From NCBI RefSeq assembly GCF_036226505.1, contig NZ_CP108484.1:3658001-3722000 (forward strand): 64,000 nt of DNA, read 5' to 3'. The notes beneath the pieces are model-generated. The model worked only from the letters and a program-made list of their open reading frames with translations, was not told the origin of the DNA and searched no databases. How positions within the stretch are numbered: position 1 is the stretch's first letter; each line of letters starts with the position of its first letter. The DNA is from Kitasatospora sp. NBC_01246 (lineage in GTDB: Bacteria > Actinomycetota > Actinomycetes > Streptomycetales > Streptomycetaceae). This document shows, one piece after another, positions 1 through 11,061 of this stretch. The position numbers and the translations under genes were made by a program.

Positions 1-17
1 ACACCGTGCTAGTCGCG

Positions 18-209
18 CGCTCGCCTCCGGGGCGCTCGACCCGGCGCCGACACTCGTCGCTCCAACGCCCCCCGCATCTTCGCCCGCTCGCCTCCGGGGC
101 GCTCGACCCAAGCGCCGACACTCGTCACTCCAACGCCCCCCGCATCTTCGCCCGCTCGCCTCCGGGGCGCTCGACCCGGCGCCGACACTCGTCACTCCAA
201 CGCCCTCGT
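18..209. repeat. Tandem repeat A, about three copies of 67-68 bp
   Basis: Three near-identical units start at about 19, 86 and 154. Each begins GCTCGCCTCCGGGGCGCTCG and ends with a block reading CCGCATCTTCGCCC; the last copy is incomplete. The 68-bp step of the second unit comes from one extra base in its CCCAAGCGCC segment. No convincing gene is seen: open frames on either strand are low-complexity Arg/Pro/Ser products of the repeat. The array may continue to the left of the window. Confidence 0.85.
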
Positions 210-215
210 ACCTCG

Positions 216-388
216 GTCGTCCTCGCTCCTCCCTTCTGCACCGGCGCGCCCCTTCGGCTCGGGCCGGGCCGGGTCGTCCTCGCTCCTCCCTTTCGGCACC
301 GGCGCGCCCCTTCGACTCGGGGCGGGCCGGGTCGTCCTCGCTTCTCCCTTTCGGCACCGGCGCGCCCCTTCGACTCGGGGCGGGTCGG
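216..388. repeat. Tandem repeat B, about three copies of 57-58 bp
   Basis: Units start at 216, 273 and 331 with GTCGTCCTCGCT, followed by a CACCGGCGCGCCCCTTCG block. The third unit decays into flanking GC-rich sequence. It directly follows repeat A but is unrelated in sequence. No coding function is evident, and from 389 to 458 nothing further is recognised. Confidence 0.8.
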
Positions 389-458
389 GTCGGCCGGGGC
401 TCGGGCAGGCAGCAGCGGGGCGCGCCCCTACGGCACCGGTCCGCACCCCGGACAAGCG

Positions 459-494
459 CGAGGGACCCACCGCCGGGTGGCGGTGGGTCCCTCG
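459..494 (-). terminator. guaB transcription terminator
   Basis: A perfect 16-bp stem (459-474 pairing with 479-494) encloses a GGGT tetraloop, 14 bases beyond the guaB stop codon on the minus strand. There is no long U tract, which is usual for high-GC actinomycete terminators. Confidence 0.85.
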
Positions 495-507
495 GTGTCG
501 GGCGGTG

Positions 508-2270
<1,763 letters not shown>

Positions 2271-3026
2271 TCAGGAGGACTCCTCCGCGAGCGCCCGCAG
2301 CCGGCTGAGCGCCCGGTGCTGGGCGACCCGGACCGCGCCCGGCGACATCCCGAGCATCTCGCCGGTCTCCTCCGCCGACAGCCCGGCGGCCACCCGCAGC
2401 AGCACCAGCTCACGCTGACGGGCCGGCAGGTTGGAGAGCAGCTCCTTGGCCCAGGCCGCGTCGCTGCTGAGCAGCGCCCGCTCCTCGGGGCCGAGCGCCT
2501 CGTCCGGCACCTCCGGCAGGTCGTCCTGCGGGACGACCGTCGAGCCGGGGCCGCGCATCGCGGCCCGCTGCAGATCGGCGATCTTGTGCGCGGCGATGCC
2601 GTAGACGAAGGCCTCGAACGGGCGGCCCTGGTCCCGGTAGCGCGGCAGGGCGCAGAGCACCGCGACGCAGACCTCCTGGGCGACGTCGTCCACGTGGTGC
2701 CGGGCCCCGCCCGGCAGCCGGACCAGCCGGCCGCGGCAGTAGCGCAGTGCCAGCGGGTGGACGTAGGCGAGCAGCGCGTCGATCGCCGGGCCCTCGCCCC
2801 GGACGGCGGCCGCGACCAGCTCGCCGACCAACGGGGAGCTGCCGGTGCCGAGCACCGGGGGGCGGCCGGGGCCGATGTCGTCGGGACCGTGTTCGGGGCC
2901 CTGGCCGGAGCCGTGGTCCGGCTCGCCGCCACCGAGATCCGCGTACGACGGACCGCGGCCCGGACCGGAGGGCTCGGCCTCCACCGGGTCAGCCTCGCCG
3001 GGAGTACCGGCAACGTCGTCACGCAT
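2271..3026 (-). CDS. shbA: ECF-type RNA polymerase sigma factor, ShbA-like
   Basis: A 251-residue sigma-70 family protein. Region 2 lies at about 85-155 (YCRGRLVRL...[13 protein letters not shown]...[15 protein letters not shown]). Region 4 lies at about 200-245 ([20 protein letters not shown]...[15 protein letters not shown]). The first 70 residues are low complexity, rich in Gly, Pro and Asp. The position between guaB and bldM is that of ShbA, which in Streptomyces griseus drives transcription of the principal sigma gene hrdB; the name rests on this context. The frame stays open to 3374, but that extension would run into bldM and is poorly conserved in character, so I chose the ATG at 3026. 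It lacks a strong Shine-Dalgarno sequence, so the start is uncertain. Confidence 0.75.
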   Translation of the reverse strand: MRDDVAGTPGEADPVEAEPSGPGRGPSYADLGGGEPDHGSGQGPEHGPDDIGPGRPPVLGTGSSPLVGELVAAAVRGEGPAIDALLAYVHPLALRYCRGRLVRLPGGARHHVDDVAQEVCVAVLCALPRYRDQGRPFEAFVYGIAAHKIADLQRAAMRGPGSTVVPQDDLPEVPDEALGPEERALLSSDAAWAKELLSNLPARQRELVLLRVAAGLSAEETGEMLGMSPGAVRVAQHRALSRLRALAEESS

Positions 3027-3355
3027 CGGTCCATGGTGCCTGGTCGAACGGGAAAACGCGGCACCGCGTCCGGAGTTGTGCACCGGAACGTTATGCGGTG
3101 CGACGCCGGGCACCGCGCCGTCGCGCACCACCGGCCCCTCCTGCACCGTGCCACCTCCCGCCCCGCTGCCGTCGGTGGTCCCGTCCGTCGCGCCGTCCGC
3201 CGAATGCGCTGCGGCTCCGTGGTTCGCCGCAGTGCCTGTCCGCTGGTCCCCGAGGTGCTCCACACCTCCATGGTGCAACCTCGGGACCGTAACGTCACAC
3301 GCCCCTGCGGGGGGAACCGCGACGAGCGCGCCGCAGCCGGCGGAGCCGGCGGTGG
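3027..3355. other. Gap between bldM and the sigma gene
   Basis: 329 bp with no convincing gene. It must carry the promoter and leader of the sigma factor gene. The sigma reading frame happens to stay open through most of it, so an earlier start for the sigma factor cannot be fully excluded. No terminator hairpin with a clean stem was seen after bldM. Confidence 0.5.
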
Positions 3356-3967
3356 TCAGCGGACCAGGCCCCACCGGAAGCCCAGGGCCACCGCGTGCGC
3401 GCGGTCCGAGGCGCCGAGCTTCTTGAACAGCCGTCGGGCGTGGGTCTTCACGGTGTCCTCGGAGAGGAAGAGCTCGCGGCCGATCTCGGCGTTGCTGCGG
3501 CCGTGGCTCATGCCCTCCAGCACCTGGATCTCACGCGCCGTCAGCGTCGGCGCGGCGCCCATGTCGGGGCTGCGCAGCCGGCGCGGGGCGAGCCGCCAGG
3601 TCGGGTCGGCGAGGGCCTGGGTGACGGTCGCCCGCAGCTCGGCGCGCGAGGCGTCCTTGTGCAGGTACCCGCGGGCACCGGCGGCCACCGCGAGGGCGAC
3701 GCCGTCGAGGTCCTCGGCGACGGTGAGCATGATGATCCGCGCGCCCGGGTCGGCGGACAGCAGCCGCCGGACCGTCTCGACCCCGCCGAGGCCGGGCATC
3801 CGGACGTCCATCAGAACGAGATCGGAGCGGTCGGCCACCCAGCGGCGGAGGACCTCCTCCCCGTTCGTCGCGGTGGTGACCCGGTCGACGCCGGGTACGG
3901 TCGCGACCGCGCGGCGAAGCGCCTCGCGGGCGAGCGGGGAATCGTCGCAAACGAGAACGGAAGTCAT
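3356..3967 (-). CDS. bldM: Developmental response regulator BldM
   Basis: A 203-residue orphan response regulator with an N-terminal receiver domain (1-120) and a C-terminal LuxR-type helix-turn-helix (about 140-200, [20 protein letters not shown]). The acidic pair D8/D9, phospho-acceptor position D54 ([10 protein letters not shown]), a Thr after IIML and the conserved Lys in YLHKD are all present. BldM is nevertheless known to act without phosphorylation, as a homodimer or with WhiI, on early and late sporulation genes. ATG 3967 follows a GAGGAC Shine-Dalgarno sequence; upstream in-frame codons are ignored. It is divergent from whiD across 559 bp and carries a SigBldN-type promoter 158 bp upstream. 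Confidence 0.93.
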   Translation of the reverse strand: MTSVLVCDDSPLAREALRRAVATVPGVDRVTTATNGEEVLRRWVADRSDLVLMDVRMPGLGGVETVRRLLSADPGARIIMLTVAEDLDGVALAVAAGARGYLHKDASRAELRATVTQALADPTWRLAPRRLRSPDMGAAPTLTAREIQVLEGMSHGRSNAEIGRELFLSEDTVKTHARRLFKKLGASDRAHAVALGFRWGLVR

Positions 3968-4526
3968 GACCGTCGTCCTCCGCAGCTGATCCGCGTCACG
4001 TTGAGCCTCCTGGCTGGTACGAATCTCTCCGACACGGCCGATTGGCGACGGACTCCGTGCCGATCGCCTGAACTTCCCCGCGATCGTTCCCGACGTCCGG
4101 CGCCCGCTAACCGCCTCCGCACTTCCAACGACCGTCACTCGAATGAGTTACGGCTTTCAGGGCCATCTCCACCACTGTACGTGGCCAACCCGTTACCGAT
4201 CAGCTACCTCGCGGTGCACACGCCGCTCTTTTGTGCAGCTCGCGCGCGGTGGGCGCACCACCCGCACACCGGTACGGATCGTCGCGCGCCCGTCGGCCAC
4301 CCGATTGCCACGTCTGCGCCCGCCGAACTCCATGCCCACTTTGCCCGTTTTTATAGCTTTTGTATGGTCATTGACTGTTGTGCCACTCTGTGGGTGACTT
4401 GTCCATGGAGTTGCCGTAAGTCATATTTCCAGGTGTCCACACCAGCGCATCGATGCCTCGCCGTGCCGTGCAGCCCCGCCCGCCGATGGCCGGTCCGCGG
4501 CCGCGAGCCTCTGAAGGGAATGAGCC
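3968..4526. promoter_or_regulatory. bldM-whiD divergent control region
   Basis: 559 bp without a gene. The half nearer bldM contains the SigBldN-type promoter. The half nearer whiD has an unusually AT-rich stretch at about 4340-4435 (TTTTTATAGCTTTTGTATGG and TTGACT at 4369-4374), the probable whiD promoter zone, although no -10 at the proper spacing is certain. Short open frames here have no start signals and are discounted. Confidence 0.5.
4125..4152 (-). promoter_or_regulatory. SigBldN-type promoter of bldM
   Basis: Read on the minus strand, CGTAAC (4152-4147) is followed by exactly 16 bases and then CGTTGG (4130-4125). This matches the known SigBldN consensus (CGTAAC, 16 bp, CGTTGA) with one difference in the -10 element. 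bldM is an established SigBldN target in Streptomyces coelicolor. The predicted start near 4118 would give a leader of about 150 nt. Confidence 0.75.
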
Positions 4527-4853
4527 ATGGCAGATTTCTCCCGCCTCCCCGGCCCCAACGCCGATCTCTGGGACTGGCAGCTCTCCGCGGCCTGCCGCGG
4601 CGTGGACAGCTCGCTCTTCTTCCACCCCGAAGGGGAACGCGGCGCCGCGCGGAGTTCGCGTGAGGCGAGCGCCAAGGAGGTCTGCATGCGCTGCCCGGTA
4701 CGCACCGAATGCGCGGCGCACGCACTGGCCGTCCGCGAGCCGTACGGCGTCTGGGGAGGCCTGACCGAGGATGAGCGCGAGGAGATGATGGGCCGCTCGC
4801 GCAACCGCCTCGTGGAAGTACCGCTGGTCGCGCCGACGGGGCTGCCGCGCTAG
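4527..4853 (+). CDS. whiD: WhiB-family regulator WhiD
   Basis: A 108-residue Wbl protein that binds a [4Fe-4S] cluster and partners the principal sigma factor in late sporulation. The four cluster cysteines are C23, C53, C56 and C62 (ACRG, VCMRCPVRTEC), followed by the invariant turn GVWGG (74-78) and a basic C-terminus. The length is close to that of S. coelicolor WhiD, and the place beside bldM supports the name over other Wbl paralogues. ATG 4527 follows GAAGGGA. The gene is convergent with the LysR gene, with a perfect palindrome between them. Confidence 0.92.
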   Translation: MADFSRLPGPNADLWDWQLSAACRGVDSSLFFHPEGERGAARSSREASAKEVCMRCPVRTECAAHALAVREPYGVWGGLTEDEREEMMGRSRNRLVEVPLVAPTGLPR

Positions 4854-4868
4854 GCACGCACCCGCTCC

Positions 4869-4898
4869 GCGCCATGAAGAAACGTTTCTTCATGGCGC
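4869..4898. terminator. 30-bp perfect palindrome, likely bidirectional terminator
   Basis: Two 15-base arms (4869-4883 and 4884-4898) are exact reverse complements with no spacer; the centre reads AAACGTTT. It lies 15 bp after the whiD stop and 34 bp before the end of the convergent LysR gene, so a shared terminator is the simplest reading. The AT-rich centre is unusual for this genome. Confidence 0.6.
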
Positions 4899-4932
4899 TT
4901 CGAGCCGCCGGTGCGCCCGGGCGAACGCCCGG

Positions 4933-5952
4933 TCAGCGCCCGGCCGCCGCGCCCGCCAGCCGCTCCAGCATCAGCGCCACCGCCGGCACCTCGGCGAGGT
5001 CCGGCAGGGTCAGGGCGACCACCTGCCGCACCGCCGGCGCCCCCGAGGCGGTCCGCACCGGCACCGCCGACACGCCGTCGGGGCGCACCGACTCCAGCGC
5101 CAGCCCCGGCAGCACCGCCACCCCGAGCCCGGCCGCCACCAGGCCGACCACCGCCGGGTAGTCGTCGGTCGCGAAGTCGATCCGGGGCTCGAAGCCCGCC
5201 CCCGCGCAGAGTTCCACCAGGTGCCCCCGGCACTGCGGGCAGCCCGCGATCCACTGCTCCCCCGCCAGTTCGGCGAGTTCCACCGGCTCGCGCCCGTCGC
5301 CGCGCCCCGACAGCGGGTGCGCGGCGGGCAGCAGGCCGACCATCGGGTCGTCGAGCAGCGGGGTGACCACCAGGTCGGACCAGTCGGTGGTGGCGCTGAG
5401 CTGCTGGGCCTCCAGATTGGCCTCGGCCCGCGCCTCGCGCGGCGTGCCGTGCCCGGGGGCGGACGCCGGAAGGGGCGTCGGCGCGCCGCCGGGGGCCTGC
5501 GGATACCTGAAGGCCAGCGCGATCTCGCACTCGCCGCCGCGCAGCATCGCCAGCGACTCCGGCGGTTCGGCCTCGACCAGCGACACGCGCACCCCCGGAT
5601 GGCTGTCCCGCAGCCGGGCGACGGCCGGCGGCACCAGGGTGGAACTCGCGGTGGGGAAGGAGACCAGCCGCACCCGTCCGGCCCGCAGTCCGGCGATCGC
5701 CGCGACCTCCTCCTCGGCGGCGGAGAGCCCGGCCAGGATGCCGGTGGCATGCTTGAGGAGCACCCGCCCGGCCTCGCTCAGCTGCATGCCGCGCCCCGAA
5801 CGGACCACCAGCGGGGTGTCGACGGACTTCTCCAGGGCCTTCATCTGCTGGCTGATGGCGGGCTGCGTACAGCCCAGCTCACGGGCGGCGGCGGAGAAGG
5901 AGCCGGTGCGGGCGACGGCACGCAGAACGCGCAGGTGGCGGGCCTCGATCAT
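4933..5952 (-). CDS. LysR-family transcriptional regulator
   Basis: A 339-residue LTTR. The winged helix-turn-helix occupies 1-60 (HLRVLRAVARTGSFSAAARE, TQPAISQQMKALE) and the effector domain about 90-335. A low-complexity Ala/Pro/Gly insertion sits near 152-185. The effector domain carries a CPQC motif (C238, C241) and C249 (CPQCRGHLVELC), which could be redox- or metal-sensitive, but no OxyR-type identity is claimed. The target is unknown: the neighbours are whiD and groEL, both convergent or downstream, so it may act only on itself or elsewhere. The start at 5952 is followed upstream by an AT-rich region with two inverted repeats. Confidence 0.88.
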   Translation of the reverse strand: MIEARHLRVLRAVARTGSFSAAARELGCTQPAISQQMKALEKSVDTPLVVRSGRGMQLSEAGRVLLKHATGILAGLSAAEEEVAAIAGLRAGRVRLVSFPTASSTLVPPAVARLRDSHPGVRVSLVEAEPPESLAMLRGGECEIALAFRYPQAPGGAPTPLPASAPGHGTPREARAEANLEAQQLSATTDWSDLVVTPLLDDPMVGLLPAAHPLSGRGDGREPVELAELAGEQWIAGCPQCRGHLVELCAGAGFEPRIDFATDDYPAVVGLVAAGLGVAVLPGLALESVRPDGVSAVPVRTASGAPAVRQVVALTLPDLAEVPAVALMLERLAGAAAGR

Positions 5953-5972
5953 GCCTCAGTTATAAGGCAATC

Positions 5973-6005
5973 TTTGCTTTATGCAAAATTCAACTGATAG
6001 TTGAA
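5973..6005. promoter_or_regulatory. Inverted repeats upstream of the LysR gene
   Basis: Two adjacent dyads stand in an AT-rich patch that is strikingly unlike its surroundings: TTTGC, five bases, GCAAA (5973-5987), and TTCAACT-GAT-AGTTGAA (5989-6005). Both fit the T-N11-A style of LysR operators and lie 21-53 bp upstream of the regulator start. Autoregulation is inferred. Confidence 0.5.
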
Positions 6006-6024
6006 GAGTCAAACGCCCCACACG

Positions 6025-6070
6025 CCGCAGGCCCGGCCCGTACCCCGAGGGGCGCGGACCGGGCCTGCGG
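6025..6070 (-). terminator. groEL terminator
   Basis: A 12-bp stem (6025-6036 with 6059-6070) encloses a 22-nt loop that can itself pair (CCCC/GGGG). It begins 14 bp after the groEL stop codon on the minus strand. Confidence 0.7.
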
Positions 6071-6084
6071 TCACTGATCAGGCG

Positions 6085-7758
<1,674 letters not shown>

Positions 7759-7845
7759 CTACGTGAACCAACAACCACGCCCCGGGCCCCTGTCACTGGG
7801 ACACGGATCCGGGGCGGGCTGGAACGTCTTACTTCTCGGTGCTGC

Positions 7846-8151
7846 TTACTTCTCGATGATGGCGAGAACGTCGCGCGCCGAGAGGACGAGGTACTCCTCG
7901 CCCTGGTACTTCACCTCGGTGCCGCCGTACTTCGAGTACAGGACGATGTCACCGACGGCGACGTCGAGCGGCAGACGCTGGCCGTCCTCGAAGCGGCCCG
8001 GGCCGACAGCCAGGACGACGCCCTCCTGGGGCTTCTCCTTGGCGGTGTCCGGGATAACCAGGCCGGAGGCCGTGGTGGTCTCGGCGTCGAGCGGCTGGAC
8101 CACGATGCGGTCCTCGAGCGGCTTGATGGCAACCTTGCTGCTGGTGGTCAC
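7846..8151 (-). CDS. groES: 10-kDa co-chaperonin GroES
   Basis: A 101-residue GroES lid protein ([48 protein letters not shown]) with the mobile loop near 20-35. It is first in the groES-groEL operon. The start is preceded on the minus strand by GGGGAG (AAGGGGAGCTCGGACGTG). Heat-shock control is directly readable upstream: a principal-sigma promoter and two HrcA operator-like dyads. Confidence 0.97.
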   Translation of the reverse strand: MTTSSKVAIKPLEDRIVVQPLDAETTTASGLVIPDTAKEKPQEGVVLAVGPGRFEDGQRLPLDVAVGDIVLYSKYGGTEVKYQGEEYLVLSARDVLAIIEK

Positions 8152-8245
8152 GTCCGAGCTCCCCTTCGGAGATTACGGGGTTGTCTAACGGGTAGTGGCG
8201 AACCTACGGGCCTGCCGTCGCGGGGGTCAGACACGCTTCTTCGCG

Positions 8246-8273
8246 TTAGCACTCTCCTGGTGGTGAGTGCCAA
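8246..8273. promoter_or_regulatory. CIRCE operator 2 (ten-base spacer)
   Basis: TTAGCACTC (8246-8254) and GAGTGCCAA (8265-8273) repeat the same half-sites, but with ten rather than nine bases between them. It covers the predicted transcription start of groES. Confidence 0.8.
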
Positions 8274-8278
8274 GGACG

Positions 8279-8307
8279 ACCATAGGCCGCGGTTAGCACT
8301 CAGTCAA
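8279..8307 (-). promoter_or_regulatory. groES-groEL promoter
   Basis: On the minus strand TTGACT (8307-8302), 17 bases, then TATGGT (8284-8279) form a near-ideal principal-sigma (HrdB-type) promoter. The -35 lies inside the spacer of the upstream CIRCE element, and the predicted start near 8272 falls within the second one. Confidence 0.85.
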
Positions 8308-8319
8308 CCAGAGTGCCAA
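8293..8319. promoter_or_regulatory. CIRCE operator 1 (canonical spacing)
   Basis: TTAGCACTC (8293-8301), nine bases, GAGTGCCAA (8311-8319) match the HrcA-binding CIRCE element with one change in the right arm. It overlaps the -35 of the groES promoter. Confidence 0.92.
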
Positions 8320-8520
8320 CGGCGCGCCCGAAACGGTTCTCGCGGGCGGCTGCCGGGCCGCACTCCCGTACGACGCCGCCGATGATCCGCACGCGTGTGC
8401 GTCCGATCAGGGCCCACTCCACCAGTGCGCGCGCCCCTCCGCCCCGGTCCGGTCCGTCCCGTCCGCCCCGGGCGGGCCGGCCCCGGGCGGCCCGGCGCGC
8501 CGACCGGGGAGAATGAGCGG

Positions 8521-9696
8521 GTGGAGACCGAGAACCTGCAGCCCCTGCTGACCCCCGAGGGGCAGTCCCTGCTCGCCGAGCTGCGCGAGTTCGCGCCCGA
8601 GGAGGAGCTGGCGCTGGCGACCAGGCTGCGCCGGGAGCACTCGGCGGAGCTGGTCTCGGCAGCGTTCGGGCAGGCCCGGCTGCGGCAGCGGGCGCGGGCG
8701 AAGTTCGGCGCGGACGCCGACCTGATGTACTTCACGCCCAACGGCGTCGAGCAGTCCACCCGGCGCAGCGTCGCCGAGTGGCGGGCACGGCGCTTCGCCG
8801 AGCTGGGCGTGCGGCGGCTGGCCGACCTCTGCTGCGGGATCGGCGGCGACGTCCTCGCGCTGGCCCGGGCCGGGATCGAGGTGCTCGCCGTGGACCGGGA
8901 CCCGGCGGCCTGCGCGGCCACCGCCGCCAACGCCGCCGCACTGGGCCTGGCGGACCTGGTCGAGGTGCGCTGCGCGGACGTCGCCGACGTCGACGTCACC
9001 GGCTACGACGCGGTCTTCACCGACCCGGCCCGCCGCACCTCGCGCGGCCGGGTGTTCGACCCCGAGGCGTACGCCCCGCCGCTGTCCTGGGCGATCGAGG
9101 CCGGCCGGCGCACCCCGATCGGCGCGCTCAAGGTGGCCCCCGGCATCCCGCACACGGCCGTGCCGGGCGACGCGGAGGCCGAGTGGGTCTCCGACCACGG
9201 CGACGTCAAGGAGGCGGTGCTCTGGTTCGGCACCGGGGCCGACCGCCCGCACCGCGCCACCCTGCTGCCGCACGGCGGCTCGCTGACCGGCGGCGACCTG
9301 CCCGACCCGCCGGCCGGACCGGTAGGCCGCTACCTCTACGAGCCGGACGGCGCGGTGATCCGGGCCCACCTGGTCGCCGAGGTGGCCGAGCGGGTGCACG
9401 GCCGGCTGATCGACCCGAAGATCGCCTACCTCACCTCGGACCGGCTGGTCGCCACCCCGTACGCGCACGCCTTCGAGCTGACCGACGTGCTGCCGTTCCA
9501 CATCAAGAAGCTGAAGGCGCTGCTGCGCGAGCGGGCCGTCGGCACCGTGGTGATCAAGAAGCGGGGGATGGCGATCACCCCGGAGGAGCTGCGCCGCCAG
9601 CTGAAGCCGAGCGGGCCGAACAGCGTCACCGTGATCCTCTGCCGCACCGACCAGGGCCCGCTGATGATGCTCGGCCGGCCGGTGGCGCTCCCGTAG
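8521..9696 (+). CDS. Class I SAM-dependent methyltransferase, THUMP-like
   Basis: A 391-residue protein of unknown substrate. The SAM-binding core is clear: ADLCCGIGGDVLALA (motif I), VLAVDRDP (motif II acidic residue) and DAVFTDPARR (motif IV-like) in the middle of the chain. The C-terminal part (FHIKKLKALLRERAVG; VVIKKRGM; TVILCRTDQGP) resembles the THUMP-like domain of conserved actinobacterial RNA-methyltransferase-like proteins. The frame is open from 8395, but GTG 8521 has GGGGAGAATGAGCGG just upstream and fits the conserved start of the domain. The gene stands alone between groES (divergent) and the convergent deacetylase. Confidence 0.85.
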   Translation: METENLQPLLTPEGQSLLAELREFAPEEELALATRLRREHSAELVSAAFGQARLRQRARAKFGADADLMYFTPNGVEQSTRRSVAEWRARRFAELGVRRLADLCCGIGGDVLALARAGIEVLAVDRDPAACAATAANAAALGLADLVEVRCADVADVDVTGYDAVFTDPARRTSRGRVFDPEAYAPPLSWAIEAGRRTPIGALKVAPGIPHTAVPGDAEAEWVSDHGDVKEAVLWFGTGADRPHRATLLPHGGSLTGGDLPDPPAGPVGRYLYEPDGAVIRAHLVAEVAERVHGRLIDPKIAYLTSDRLVATPYAHAFELTDVLPFHIKKLKALLRERAVGTVVIKKRGMAITPEELRRQLKPSGPNSVTVILCRTDQGPLMMLGRPVALP

Positions 9697-9708
9697 GCGG
9701 ACTCCCGG

Positions 9709-10647
9709 TCAGCCGGCGGGCGGCCGGATGTAGTCCTCCAGCCGGGCCACCGCGAATCCCTGCTCCTGGATGCGGGCCAGCAGCTCCCCGAACATCTGCG
9801 TCATCGTCTCGCCCTTGAGGTCCTTGGGCCCCCGGAAGTGGGCGAGGACGATGTCGCCGGGCCGCAGCTTCTTGTCCGCCGCCTGGTACTGCATGTCGTG
9901 GATCTGCATCGACTCGCGCCAGAGCACGATCGCGCGCGGCCCGCACTGCTGCACCGAGGTGTTCAGCGCCGGAGTGTTGGCGCCGTCCCCGTACGGCGGG
10001 CGGAACAGCAGCGGCGCGGTGCCGTACTGCTGGGTCAGCGCGGACTGGGCGTCGCAGATCTCGGACTTCTGCTTCTCCGGCGCGACCTTGCTCATCTGGG
10101 CGTGGTCGACGGTGTGGTTGTGGATGTGGTTGCCGAGCGCCTGGAGCGGCTTGAAGTAGCCGTAGTCGTCCTTGACGATGTCCCGGGTCAGGAACATCGA
10201 GACCGGCACCTTGAGGTCGGTCAGCATCTCGACGAATTTCGGGTCCTTCTCGGCGCCGTCGTCGATGGTCACGAAGACGACCTTGTCGGTGGTCTTCACC
10301 TCACTGAACACCGGTACGGGGCCGGTCCGTTCGAGCTTGACCGGCTTGTCGGCCGGCGCCGGCGGGGCGGGCGGCAGCGGCTTGAGGTTCCACTTCGCCC
10401 AGGCCGCCGCGTCCCCGGCGGCGGGCACCGCGGCGGGCGTCGCCGTGGGAGTCGGACTCGCCGCGGCGGACGGCCGCTGCCCGGCCGCCGGCGTCGTCGC
10501 GGCGGTCGCCGCGGGCCCGGCGCCCGTGCCGCCGCTGCCACAGCCGGTGGCGGCGGCCAGCAGCGCCAGCGCCCCCACCGCGTACGTCCTCGTCCTGCCC
10601 CGCCCGTACCGCTCCACCGCGCCGCGCTCCCAGCTACCGTCCAGCAT
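9709..10647 (-). CDS. Lipoprotein polysaccharide deacetylase (NodB domain)
   Basis: 312 residues. The basic start, hydrophobic stretch and lipobox AATGC (Cys36) predict a lipoprotein anchored outside the membrane. A Thr/Pro/Ala linker (40-100) leads to a NodB domain at about 120-310. Metal and catalytic motifs are TIDDG (127-131, with D129 and D130), HTVDH (178-182) and RPPYG (216-220). The known family removes N- or O-acetyl groups from peptidoglycan or other glycans; the real substrate is unknown. It is convergent with the methyltransferase, with only 12 bp between the stops. Confidence 0.9.
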   Translation of the reverse strand: MLDGSWERGAVERYGRGRTRTYAVGALALLAAATGCGSGGTGAGPAATAATTPAAGQRPSAAASPTPTATPAAVPAAGDAAAWAKWNLKPLPPAPPAPADKPVKLERTGPVPVFSEVKTTDKVVFVTIDDGAEKDPKFVEMLTDLKVPVSMFLTRDIVKDDYGYFKPLQALGNHIHNHTVDHAQMSKVAPEKQKSEICDAQSALTQQYGTAPLLFRPPYGDGANTPALNTSVQQCGPRAIVLWRESMQIHDMQYQAADKKLRPGDIVLAHFRGPKDLKGETMTQMFGELLARIQEQGFAVARLEDYIRPPAG

Positions 10648-10707
10648 GCTCTCAGCTATGCACGGTAGTGGCCGGCCGTTCGGTTCCCGGACAGGCCCGG
10701 CAGCTCG

Positions 10708-11061
10708 CTACTCCGGGTCCGGCCCGGACGCCGGGTTCGCGCAGGTCTCCGGGCCCGCCCCGGTCTCCGGGTGCTCGCTGGACTCCGGGTGCTCGCTGGA
10801 CTCCAGGTGCTCGCTGGCGAAGGACCAGCGGTGCACCGGGCGGCCGATCAGTGCGGCGGGCGGCTCGGGGACGGGCACCGGCTCCGCCGTCCACCAGGTG
10901 ATCAGCAGCACCCGGTCGCCCGGCGCACCGAACAGCTCGGCGCGGACCAGACCGGCCGAGCCGCGCAGCGCGGGCAGCGCGACCTCGCGGACCCAGGCCG
11001 ACAGCTCGGCCCCGCGGCCGTCGGCGGCCCGCGCCTCCCACATCGCGGCGGTGGTGGTCAC
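10708..11061 (-). CDS. Hypothetical protein coupled to tsaD
   Basis: 117 residues, not recognised. The GTG start overlaps the tsaD stop codon in the arrangement GTGA, so it is translationally coupled as the last gene of the tsaB-rimI-tsaD operon. A compact segment (residues 10-75) alternates predicted helix and strand ([34 protein letters not shown]), possibly a dimeric ferredoxin-like (ABM-type) fold, which is inference. The C-terminus is a tandem repeat, [16 protein letters not shown], encoded by about three 18-bp direct repeats at 10763-10818. A longer upstream frame inside tsaD is discounted. Confidence 0.7.
   Translation of the reverse strand: MTTTAAMWEARAADGRGAELSAWVREVALPALRGSAGLVRAELFGAPGDRVLLITWWTAEPVPVPEPPAALIGRPVHRWSFASEHLESSEHPESSEHPETGAGPETCANPASGPDPE

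Noticed and set aside
3027..3374. 116-residue N-terminal extension of the ShbA-like sigma factor
   Set aside because: It would overlap bldM and consists of low-complexity sequence; the domain starts after the internal ATG at 3026.
4143..4397. 84-codon open frame between bldM and whiD
   Set aside because: No Shine-Dalgarno sequence, no recognisable domain, and it overlaps the bldM promoter.
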